From Rhipicephalus microplus (lineage: Eukaryota; Arthropoda; Arachnida; Ixodida; Ixodidae): a stretch of 64,000 nt of DNA. The notes beneath the pieces are model-generated. The model had not been told where the DNA came from and searched no databases. It was given only the letters and a program-made list of their open reading frames with translations. The DNA lies in assembly GCF_043290135.1 (NCBI RefSeq), contig NC_134702.1, positions 195,828,491-195,892,490 on the forward strand, given 5' to 3'. Position 1 is the first letter of the stretch. Each line of letters begins with the position of its first letter. Positions 32,542 through 40,969 of this stretch are shown here, in pieces. A program made the translations under genes and the position numbers.

Positions 32542-32922
32542 CTGCCCCCCACTTTAAGAATATTATCTCATAATATTCAAACCACACAAACGAGCGCGAA
32601 CGGTCACCACACACTCTCACAGACTGTAACACCATCCGTCGCTCATGACACTTCACATTCACCATAAATCGCTTAATACAATTGTACATTGTAATTCAAT
32701 TACACAACACGGGAAAACACAACCACAAGCACATGAGTACAACACTGCACCACACATTCCCAATAATACAAATGTACAAAGTTCTCTCAATACAACAATG
32801 GACCAATACTATACATCACATCACAGCACAACTCTTTGACACTTGTGACACAGGATAACACAACGTTAACACAACATATGGCACTCAACACTGCCCAACA
32901 CATTCTGATTTGACCTCAGCAC
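32542..32922 (-). other. 3' non-coding interior of element D
   Basis: 380 bp between the gag stop and the 3' LTR. It is rich in CA-type sequence on the plus strand and has no coding motif. The polypurine tract (32542-32555, minus strand AAAGTGGGGGGCAG) sits at its LTR end. The missing RT-IN segment would be expected around here. Confidence 0.8.
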
Positions 32923-34968
32923 TTATCCTGAATACTTCGAACAGCGCTTGCGCCCCTTTTTGCGGTGCTCGCTCGATCTCTTCTTGTGCTTCCACGTTCC
33001 CTTTCGGCGAGCCCTTTCCAACGACGATATCTGAGGCGTCATCTCAGCCATCGTTGTCTCCTCCGACACCGTTAACGCGTCATTACATCCGACGGGTCTT
33101 GTCTGTTTATTTACCCGCTTGATCATGCCTCTACATTTTGCCCGGCTGGCCAACTCTGTCTCCTTTACACTGTCGGTCGGTTGAGGTCGTGCCGACGTAA
33201 GTCCGGTTGCTCGGCCCGTGAACTTATTCGACACGATCGTCTTCTCCTTCGCTGTCTCTTGCGCCGCAGCTTCACCTTGGGCTCTAGTGAGATCCGTCAC
33301 GGGATGCTCCTCCACTGTATCTCGCGGCCGCTGTGTTGGCGAGGGCTCTATCTTCGGGTCTTCTCCCAAACATTCTGGATCACTTGGCCCTCGCGCCCCG
33401 TCGATGTTTCCGATGACCAGGTCATACAGGGGGGTCGTCATGCATAAAGCAGTAACCTTCCCGCTGAAGTACGGGGTTTCAACCTCAATTTCTGCTTCGG
33501 GAAGCATCCGAACTGTACGGTCAATTAGGCAAACTGGTTTTGTTCTGCCTGTCAACTCACTTTCCCGTACCAAATTTCTCCGCACGATAACAGTGGAGCT
33601 GCCGGTATCTCTTAACACCGTAATCTTTTTGTCCGCAACTTTTCCAGGCAGCGCTGGCATTCCTTTCGTAACACCGGTTGGCTGTTTTGACATTACAGCA
33701 CCCACAATAGGAATTTTCTCCCCATTTTTCAACTCTACGAATCTATCGGTGACGGCATTATTATCAGATTTCGGTGCCGCTTGAACACAGGATACCTGGT
33801 GAGTTTGACTCACTCCGTTCCGACAAGCATCTGCTTTGTGCCCAGTCTGACCACACTTAAAACATTTTACTGTCGTAGGGCTCGTGAAGATTGTTCGACA
33901 GTTTTTCGCGCGATGACCCACTCGGTTGCACAGAAAACATCGCGGAATGCTCTCTGGTGCACGCTTCTTTTCTTCGGAAGCCAATTTCTTCGAGTCATCG
34001 GGACAATCCTTCTTGACCTTGGCCAAATTAGTGCCACCTTGCGCTTCCAAGAATTGATCAGCCAATTCAAGCATGTCTTCAAGTGAGTCAGCCTTCCTCT
34101 CTTTTAAGTACAGTGACAGGCTTGGGTGGCAACTAGTAAGAAATTGTTCTCTAATTAGCAGCTCTCTAAGCTCATCGTACTCCTGTGCTGTCCCTGAAAG
34201 TTCAATCCATCTGTCGAAATAATGGCAAAGTCGGGCGGCATACTGCGTAGCCGTCTCACCATCAGCTGGCTTTCCTGTCCGAAATCTGTCCCGGAAACCT
34301 TCCACGGTAAATCTAAATCGCTTCAGCAAAGCAGCTTTCACCTTTGCATAGTTGGCTGCATCGGCCGGCGTCAGCCTACCGTTCACACTGAGCGCTTCAC
34401 CACTCAAGCAAGTACTCAAAGCAGTTGCCCATTGATGTTCCGGCCAATTCTGGCTCTTCGCAATCGTCTCAAATCGGTGGAGGTACGCGTCTAGGTCGTC
34501 CTTCCTTTCATCAAACGCTACGAGCAGCTTGCTTGGGTTCAAGCGGAAGCCGTGATCTTCTCGTTCGCTGCTTTCAACTCTAGCTTGGACGGGAGTTTCA
34601 CTTCGCTGTTGCAAACGGAGCCGCTCGAGTTCCATCTCGTGCTGCCGCTGCCGCTCCCTTTCCTCTCTTTCTTCCTTCAGCTGCCGCTCCCTCGCTTCTC
34701 TTTCTTCTCTCGCTCTTTCAGCGGCCAGCCTTTCTCTCTCCAACTCAGCTGCCTTTTCTTCCTTGGCCCTCTCTGCCGCCAACCTCTCTCTCTCCACCTC
34801 AGCTTCTTTTTCCGCTTTGGCTCTTTCGACCGCCAACCTCTCTTTTTCCAGCTCGGCTGCTTTTTCTTCTTTTTCCCTCTGGGTGACCCACTTCCGTAGT
34901 TCGGCGCCAGAAAGACCCATCTTTTCACCCAGAGCAACTAACTTTTCGAGATCCATTGTGTCTCGCAA
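32923..34968 (-). CDS. gag: Gag-protease of element D, 681 codons
   Basis: Intact ORF. Residues 1-30 hold a short N-terminal head (MDLEKLVALGEKMGLSG). Residues 31-120 form a long charged coiled coil built from an 18-residue repeat. Residues 140-310 form a capsid/SCAN-like helical domain (LLVAFDERKDDLDAYLHRFE, then REQFLTSCHPSLSLYLKERK). Residues 344-357 and 369-382 are two CX2CX4HX4C zinc knuckles (CFLCNRVGHRAKNC and CFKCGQTGHKADAC). A retropepsin follows, with Asp454-Thr-Gly in VLRDTGSSTVIV and the later YDLVIGNIDGAR strand. The C-terminal 140 residues are hydrophilic, without RT motifs, and end in a basic tail. The protein would pack RNA and process itself. I chose the first Met of the open frame; MDLEKL five codons in is an equally good start. 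Confidence 0.92.
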   Translation of the reverse strand: MRDTMDLEKLVALGEKMGLSGAELRKWVTQREKEEKAAELEKERLAVERAKAEKEAEVERERLAAERAKEEKAAELERERLAAERAREEREARERQLKEEREERERQRQHEMELERLRLQQRSETPVQARVESSEREDHGFRLNPSKLLVAFDERKDDLDAYLHRFETIAKSQNWPEHQWATALSTCLSGEALSVNGRLTPADAANYAKVKAALLKRFRFTVEGFRDRFRTGKPADGETATQYAARLCHYFDRWIELSGTAQEYDELRELLIREQFLTSCHPSLSLYLKERKADSLEDMLELADQFLEAQGGTNLAKVKKDCPDDSKKLASEEKKRAPESIPRCFLCNRVGHRAKNCRTIFTSPTTVKCFKCGQTGHKADACRNGVSQTHQVSCVQAAPKSDNNAVTDRFVELKNGEKIPIVGAVMSKQPTGVTKGMPALPGKVADKKITVLRDTGSSTVIVRRNLVRESELTGRTKPVCLIDRTVRMLPEAEIEVETPYFSGKVTALCMTTPLYDLVIGNIDGARGPSDPECLGEDPKIEPSPTQRPRDTVEEHPVTDLTRAQGEAAAQETAKEKTIVSNKFTGRATGLTSARPQPTDSVKETELASRAKCRGMIKRVNKQTRPVGCNDALTVSEETTMAEMTPQISSLERARRKGTWKHKKRSSEHRKKGRKRCSKYSG
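34705..34866 (-). repeat. 54-bp tandem repeat encoding gag coiled coil of D
   Basis: Three copies of an 18-residue unit (EKAAELEKERLAVERAKA and variants) at residues 35-88 of the gag. The DNA repeats with a 54-bp period, so the coiled coil grew by tandem duplication. Confidence 0.85.
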
Positions 34969-35140
34969 CTCGCAAATACAACCTTGCCGCGTGCAAAAAG
35001 TATCTGCCTAAATCAGTCTATCGGAACACTCCCCTGCACTCGTTAACGAGAACACTAAACAACACACAAAATCGTTCCGATAGCACTATCAACAACTCGA
35101 GGCTCTTTCTCACTACTTTGGACAAATTGCACCAAAAGGT

Positions 35141-35156
35141 CCTGTCGCGGACGCCA
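35141..35156 (-). other. Primer binding site of element D
   Basis: The minus strand reads TGGCGTCCGCGACAGG, seven nucleotides after the 5' LTR. It differs from the sites of A, B, C and E. I could not assign the tRNA with certainty. Confidence 0.65.
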
Positions 35157-35163
35157 GATTAAT

Positions 35164-36452
35164 TGTCACACCTGTCCCGTTTATTAGGGAGGCAATCGCC
35201 GGGCTAATTCCAAGAGCCGAGGTATCGGCCCCCCGAACCGCACCACGAAAGCGTGGACAATTTTGAAGTGGTCCTTTTTGGTGCGCCAGCGGACGCCGGT
35301 CGTGGCCCAAAGAACAAGTCAGAGTCGAGAGTTGATAAACAAACAATTATATTCTCAATAATGGCAGATCGAAAACAATACATAAGAATGCACACTCCAC
35401 AATAGTTGCATACAATATGACCCCAATCAAACCAATCAATCAACGTACTACACAACACAATCAGCCACACTTAATACAACGGACACGGACAACAATGCGC
35501 ACTACAATGCAGTCGCATGAATTGAACAACCAAGACACTTAAAGACTAAAGAGATAGCAAACCTATCCAGTCCAAAGTTCTTGGAACCAAAGTCGAGATG
35601 ATACTCTTCCGAGAATCACTCACTCAAAGTCCAGCGTGGTTGTCGTTCCGCAGCCCTCTGAAGTTTCTCTTCCAGGAAACCTCGCCGGAGTTTCTCTTCC
35701 AGGAAAACTCCCGTCTTCAATAGGCCACTCTTCAAACTTCCACTTCTTCGCCGGAAATCCGTCGGCTTCACATACGCACCTGTTGCCACGCGTCCTCGCT
35801 CAATAGCGGTAAACCCACGCTCTTGCCTGTAGCTCGAGCCGTCCCTACGGACCAAAACTTCGCCGACTACACGGCGGAATCTCGACGCGCTCTGGCGTTA
35901 ACTTCCGTCACCTCCTGTTCTGTCACTACGGGCAGAACCTTCGCCGACTCCACGGCGGAATTCCTACGCGCTCTGGCGTTAACTTCCGTCACCTCCTGTT
36001 CTGTCACTACGGGCAGAACCTTCGCCGACTACACGGCGGAATTCCTACGCGCTCTGGCGTTAACTTCCGTCACCTCCTGCTTTCTCGTCTCGGCTGCTCG
36101 ATTAAATACGTTCCGCGCCACCTTCCAGAACGTTCTCTTCATTTCGTCGGCGCGACGCGCAGCGAAGGCTGGGGAGAGGCACGAGACGGTTCGACTGCCC
36201 TCTCCGGAGAATGAGTCACTCGGTCTGACCCCGCCTCCTTCGTTCTAGAAAGATCGCGGCCTTACTGGGCCGCCGATGTGGGGTGAGGAGGTTCGTCTGC
36301 GAAGCCGTGCTTCTGCGGGGAGAGCGCGCGCCCGGGAGCCTTGGATGTTTGCTTTCTTTTTTTTTTTCTTTTTACCTCGCGGCGTTTCTACCGCCCGTTG
36401 TCGCAAGGATTTGGCGGCGCGCTCTTTTTTTTTTAGCGCTCGTTCTGTGACA
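35164..36452 (-). repeat. 5' LTR of element D
   Basis: A 1,289-bp LTR, about six substitutions from 31255-32541, with the same 81-bp tandem repeat at 35851-36095. A long poly-T/poly-A run (about 36356-36370) accounts for part of the length difference. Confidence 0.95.
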
Positions 36453-36457
36453 GTGTC

Positions 36458-36682
36458 ATAATCTTCTTTGCTCTCACCTGCCGCAAACGAGAAGTTGTTG
36501 TAGACCTCGAGCGCCTCGTCCCCCGCGGTGCTCAGAAGAATCGCTGCGTTTACGGCCGTTTGGCGGGGCTTCTCCGGTTCCGTAGCGGTGATGAACAGCT
36601 GCAGCTTCTGCTTGAATACCAGCCAGTTTTTCCTGATGTTGCCGGACAGTTGCAGCGGTTCCGGGGGCTTGACGAGGTCCAT
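36458..36682 (-). CDS. gag: Gag N-terminus of element C, cut by element D
   Basis: Starts at ATG 36682, only 14 bp inside the primer site, with MDLVKPPEPLQLSGNIRKNW. It continues with a capsid-like WLVFKQKLQLFITATE and TAVNAAILLSTAGDEALEVY segment. This resembles the N-terminus of Mag-type gags. The frame enters element D's LTR at 36452 and there gains an unrelated Lys-rich tail. The continuation of the real gag is at 31254, in the same phase once D and one target copy are discounted. Confidence 0.88.
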
Positions 36683-36696
36683 TTCGAACGTCAGTA

Positions 36697-36713
36697 CCCC
36701 ACTTCTGACACCA
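36697..36713 (-). other. Primer binding site of element C (tRNA-Leu)
   Basis: The plus strand reads CCCCACTTCTGACACCA directly before the LTR. Apart from the first base this matches the 3' end of tRNA-Leu (CAG-type) including CCA. There is no spacer. Confidence 0.82.
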
Positions 36714-36938
36714 TGTATTGTTTAGCTCAGAGACAAGACGACGATGAACACGTGGCTGGGCCTCGCCATAACGAAAGACCCCTGGCCGTTTATTTGCTGG
36801 GCTTAAGTAGCCGCGCTCACAGCGGGGAAGGGGGAAAGAAGAAAAGGAAGGAACGTAAAGCGCACGAAACGGTGGAGAGGAGGAGAAGACGATATCGCCT
36901 AGGGCGAATGCTGATAGCAGATAGTCCGGTCTGTTACA
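36714..36938 (-). repeat. 5' LTR of element C
   Basis: A 225-bp LTR, identical on inspection to 27332-27556. The second ATAAT copy follows at 36939-36943. Confidence 0.95.
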
Positions 36939-36943
36939 ATAAT

Positions 36944-37450
36944 GCTGCCCTATTCGCCCACGCGAACGCCTAGACAACCCCAATTTCATTGTCGAGATCC
37001 GACGCTGCAAGGGGCCTTCACTCGTTCTCTAACACCATGTCGGAAACTTGGCTGAGTGACCCCAATGTCAGGAACCGCCGCCTACACAAATTGGACCCAT
37101 CGAGAAAGCTTCAAGTTCCATCGGACCTCTCCCGCCAGGATGCAACTTTACTGTGCCGCCTGTGGTTAAGAGTAGCTTTTACAAAGGCGTACTCCTTTCG
37201 CATAGGAATGGCGGATAGCTCCCGATGTGAATCGTGTGACACTGTCGAGACCATGGAACATCTACTGTGTTCATGTGAACGTTTTTCGAGCGAACGCAAC
37301 TCGCTACGCGAAACGTTAGAGACACTAGACAGTAGACCTTTTTCCGAAGAGAAGACCCTTGGTTCATGGCTGTACGCGTCGCCAGCCAGCAAAGCGACGC
37401 AAGCACTGCTAAGTTTTCTAAAGACGACCGGACTACGCGACCGCTTATAA
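36944..37450 (+). pseudogene. LINE ORF2 C-terminus (3' half of split LINE)
   Basis: Continues the LINE interrupted at 27331. The frame runs on from the DLAD box into AALFAHANA, then, after a stop, as an open frame of 153 codons (36989-37450). It carries the C-terminal Cys/His motif CESCDTVETMEHLLCSC and ends normally at a TAA. The last part is better kept than the RNase H part. Such a CCHC finger after RNase H is usual in I-related and R1-related LINEs. Confidence 0.82.
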
Positions 37451-37680
37451 GCGTACAATGGACAAGGTCACATCTACACACACGTTGCCCTTCACTTTTT
37501 TTCTTTTCTCCTTTAATCCCCTCACCTCTTCCCCCAGTGCAGGGTAGCAAACCGTACGTGCATCTGGTTGACCTCCTTGCCTTTCATTTCTTTCCTTCCT
37601 CCTCCTCCTTCATGACATCTCCACTAGATATCTTCCTTGTTACTGGCTATCGAGTGTGTTATTGAAATGCTGTGAGCTGA
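37451..37680 (+). other. LINE 3' untranslated region
   Basis: A T/C-rich stretch containing CCCAGTGCAGGGTAGCAAAC and CTGGTTGACCTCCTTGCC. The same sequence pattern is found reversed at 39592-39750, which shows it is the tail of a repeated LINE family. Confidence 0.7.
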
Positions 37681-38970
37681 AAGTGGATGATGCAATCCGC
37701 TTCGCTGAGGCAAAACCTAAAACAATGACCACATAACGCTTCACGTGTATGTGTGAGGACATTTGTCCTCAGTTCTAACATACTGATGAAAAGGTGTTCT
37801 AGAAGAGAACAAACTGCAGCAATAGGAGATGTTATGTTCAGCCATCCCGCCTGAAAACAAACTTACTAGCCAGCGATGGGAAGTACCGTATTATGGGAGC
37901 ACCGAAATAGTGTCTTACCACCTGTGGTTCTCTATCGACAGACATTTCCAAAAAAAAAGCTGGCAACTCAAAGGTGAAATTATCTTGCTATATGTAGATG
38001 AACAGTGCAGCACGTTGTTATTTCACTTTTTTGTCACAAAGCCCACGCGTTTTTAAGAGCACATGATTATCTTTCTTGAGATTGAAGCACAAGCTTGAAG
38101 CTACTCTGTGACGCAATGAGAATGTGGAGAGTTCCCGCCACGCACAACATGGTCAGTGTGATAAAGTGCCTTATGGCGCTGACGGCGAAATCCTGGCTCT
38201 CTCACAAGGCAATCACTGCACCCCTATTCTTCTTTCGAGCAAGAAATTTTTCGAGTGTTGGGGCGGAACCAAGGCTACCTTATTTAGGGCCTTTAGGAAC
38301 GTGTTGTTAAAACAAAAATATTGCAACAGGAATCTTATATTCAAAATAGATCTTGACTCTGAGATAAATGCAGACTTTATTGAACTATAACACTTATAAC
38401 AGCACTATCGGCTCAGTTTTATAGTCACCGTCACCGTCATGTCCCTTGCATTTATATATATGTAATAAAATCTCATTCAAAATATAGTTTTGATGCTGTA
38501 ACCCCCCTTCCTCTCTGTAGCACGCGGCGTTAAAAACCTAGGTCACAAAGAGAACGTTCTTCAGCACACTAATGGTGAGCAGCCTAAGTGCCGCTGGGTT
38601 TACGTAGCGAACCGCGCTGGCTCTACAATGAAGTCGGAAGCTCCTTGGAGTTTTCTTCCCTCGTACACGACTATCAAGTAAAAGACGCCTGAACACTCGT
38701 TGGAAGTCATAATACTCTATTTGAAGAATCGTTCCACCTGAAACACTATTTTATAGTCATATACAAGGCGATTGAGGAATCACCGAACAGATTAATCCCT
38801 ACTCTCATTGAGTTTAAGTGTAAAATTTACCCGTAATTAAAAATAGACGGCTAAGGGCACTATCAATTTCAAAAACGGGCAGAAAAATACCACACCGAGC
38901 CAGACGTTATTGCTTCAATTCTTTCACGATGAGCCGACCAAGCTAAGTACCTGTACTGGCAGCGACATTA
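37681..38970. other. No gene seen
   Basis: Only ORFs below 90 codons, without recognisable features. Confidence 0.4.
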
Positions 38971-38972
38971 AT

Positions 38973-39216
38973 TGATTGATTCATTTGTGGGGTTTCACAT
39001 CCCAAAACCACCATTTGAATATGAGAGATGCCGTATTAGAAGGCTCTGGAAATTTCGACCACCTGGGGTTCTTTAACGTGTGCCCAAATCTGAATACATG
39101 GACCTAAAACTTTACCGCCTCCATCGGAAAAGCAGTCGCCGCAGCCGGGATTTGATCCCGCGACCTGCGGATCAGCAGCTGATTACCGTAGCCACTAGAC
39201 CACCATGGCGGGGCGG
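38973..39216 (-). mobile_element. Ruka-type SINE, minus strand
   Basis: A full-length-looking copy. On the minus strand it starts CCGCCATGGTGGTCTAGTGG (A box), continues with GGTCGCGGGATCAAATCCCGG (B box) and the shared body including AAGAACCCCAGGTGGTCGAAA, and ends in TCAATCAA. It is less decayed than the copy at 21868. Confidence 0.9.
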
Positions 39217-39591
39217 CGTGCGACATACTTCTGCGCTAGACATGCAGAGAGAGCACTGGTGGTGGTTCATTCATCGAGACGTAAATGCAGGAAAATTCAC
39301 TTGCAAGAGCTCAGTTTACAAGCGCCATAAAGGGCAACGATACGAGCATTTTTATGAGTTTCGGAAAACGCCTCTTCCACGAAGCAGCACATTGAAAGGA
39401 ATGCTGGTATCGAGGAGTCGATTTTTTCATCCAAGCAAAAAGCAGAGGCGTGCAGGCTAGAAGTGATATACACATCGCCAATTCAGGAGTGTTTTTCTGA
39501 AAGAAAGAATTCTCAAAGGTGTGCTTTTTCACGCGCGACGCAGGACGCGAAAGCTCTAGTCAAACGGTATAAAAATAGGACATCATTCATA
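39217..39591. other. No gene seen
   Basis: A 126-codon frame covers 39080-39460 but half of it lies in the SINE. The rest has no recognisable motif. Confidence 0.4.
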
Positions 39592-39750
39592 CTTCTTTAA
39601 GCACCTTGAAAGAAGGAAGGAAGAAAAGGGAGAAGACCGGGAGGTTAACCAGACAGAAGTCCAGTTGGATACCCTACACTGCGGGATTAGTGAAGGGAAT
39701 AAGAAAGATGAGAAAGAAGTAAGAGAAGGAATTGAAGAAGGGAGTGATTG
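39592..39750 (-). mobile_element. LINE 3' fragment, same family as 37451-37680
   Basis: The minus strand contains CCCGCAGTGTAGGGTATCCAAC and CTGTCTGGTTAACCTCCCGG in a T/C-rich context, matching the 3' tail of the LINE at 37451-37680. It has no coding part, so it is a strongly 5'-truncated insertion. Confidence 0.7.
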
Positions 39751-40777
39751 ACAGTAATTTCTCTGCAGCGTGTAGAACTCCACTGCATTTTGTACATTAA
39801 AAATAGACCACTTCTCTAATATAAACAAAGCCCTCGATGACTGCATTTAAGATGATGTCTAAGATGACGGCGATGAGAACATCTATTTTGAGTAAAATGA
39901 CAGTGTAGACGGCTCTCTGTGAGCATGTAAATACGAGAACGTGTATTTTATTGCCATTTCATCCGATCCTGACAGCTTGATGCATAGCATGTTATTTGTT
40001 TATATCACAAAGCTCTGATCAACTAACCATAAATTAATTTTGGATGTTGTCAAGCTGACATTGATATGCGGCGCAGAAAGCGAAACACACGCGTACACCT
40101 ATATTTTTCTGAATAGCAAAAATAAGAAGACATACATATCTTCTACATATGCGAAAATCGTAAATACAGTGGCAACATTTTCGCATCTAATGTATATAAA
40201 TTGTTTATGTTTTTGTGTGGAATGGGAATGGGACCGGAGAGATGCACTCAACAGGAACAAATAATTGGAAACGTTTTTCTTATTACAATTACTGTTGTAG
40301 CAGGACTTTGAAAAAACATTAGGCTGATGCAGCGATACTCTTGTGCTGTTCAGTGCAATATGAACGAGCCCTCACGTGGCCTACACATTCATTTGAACCC
40401 CTTGAGACACGCCCTTTCACTTGGCCAAAGTGTGTATCAGTGAAGATCGGCGGCACCTATACGCAGCGAACTCATGGATGGGATAGCGCCGCTTGAGTGA
40501 TGCCGCTGTTGCTCTTCTACTGCAATAGCCTCATGCAGCATACTCGGGCCGCTCATAAAATATGCATTCATGCGGCCCAGCTCTCAGCGGCCTCTGGCTG
40601 TACAGAGAAGCCGCTGGACTTGCACCGACGCTACAGGCCAGTCGTTGCGCAACCTGAGCATTGAACTTGCCTCAATCATTCGACATAGTAGCCTTGCACA
40701 TTTCTCCAGCAGGTTCGTCTTCCTTGCTTATCCATTACGTGCGAAGAAGTACTATTGTTGCGTTGAGATAACATGGT
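39751..40777. other. No gene seen
   Basis: The segment 40560-40720 is more GC-rich than its surroundings and includes a 100-codon ORF (40570-40872) that runs into the foldback repeat. I do not recognise it. Confidence 0.35.
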
Positions 40778-40969
40778 TGTTAGATTTAAGGGCGTTAGTA
40801 GTGACATCATCTCCTGGTGGTTGGCACGTGTCCCTGTTGGTAATCACCGTCTCAAAAGAAAGAAAACTATAAGACAGAGGAGCATTTTTCTTTTCAGACA
40901 GTGATAACCAACAGGGACAGGCACCACTACAAGGAGAAGACATCAATACTAACCCCCTTAAAACTAACA
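40778..40969. repeat. Foldback repeat with arms of about 83 bp
   Basis: 40778-40863 and 40887-40969 are inverted copies, sharing for example TGTCCCTGTTGGTAATCAC against GTGATAACCAACAGGGACA. They are separated by a 23-nt spacer, with roughly 80% pairing. RNA from either strand would form one long hairpin. Two ORFs of 72-100 codons that cross it are incidental. Confidence 0.85.

Larger units (their letters stand above)
31255..36452 (-). mobile_element. Gag-only LTR element D, nested in element C
   Basis: A 5.2-kb LTR element. Its LTRs (31255-32541 and 35164-36452) differ at about six substitutions plus small T-run length changes, so about 99.5% identical. The target duplication is GTGTC. A primer site lies 7 nt from the 5' LTR, and AAAGTGGGGGGCAG precedes the 3' LTR. 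The 2.6-kb interior holds one intact ORF for gag plus protease and nothing resembling RT, RNase H or integrase. High LTR identity and clean ends mean it moved recently, so its enzymes must have been supplied in trans. The layout is like the gag-bearing non-autonomous LTR elements described in plants (TR-GAG type). Confidence 0.92.
27332..36938 (-). mobile_element. Ty3/gypsy element C, young, carries nested element D
   Basis: A 9.6-kb span, of which 5.2 kb is the inserted element D. The LTRs, 27332-27556 and 36714-36938 (225 bp each), are identical as far as I can read. The target duplication is ATAAT. The primer site matches the 3' end of a tRNA-Leu, and a purine tract (GTGAAGAGAAGA) precedes the 3' LTR. 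Gag and pol form one reading frame without a frameshift between them, broken only by D. The polyprotein has YVDD in RT and a gag with Cys-rich knuckles, suggesting the Mag-like branch of Ty3/gypsy. The host is a plus-strand LINE. C was probably capable of movement until D entered. Confidence 0.93.

Noticed and set aside
34552..34899. 115-codon plus-strand ORF rich in Phe/Leu
   Set aside because: Antisense shadow of the coiled-coil region of element D's gag.
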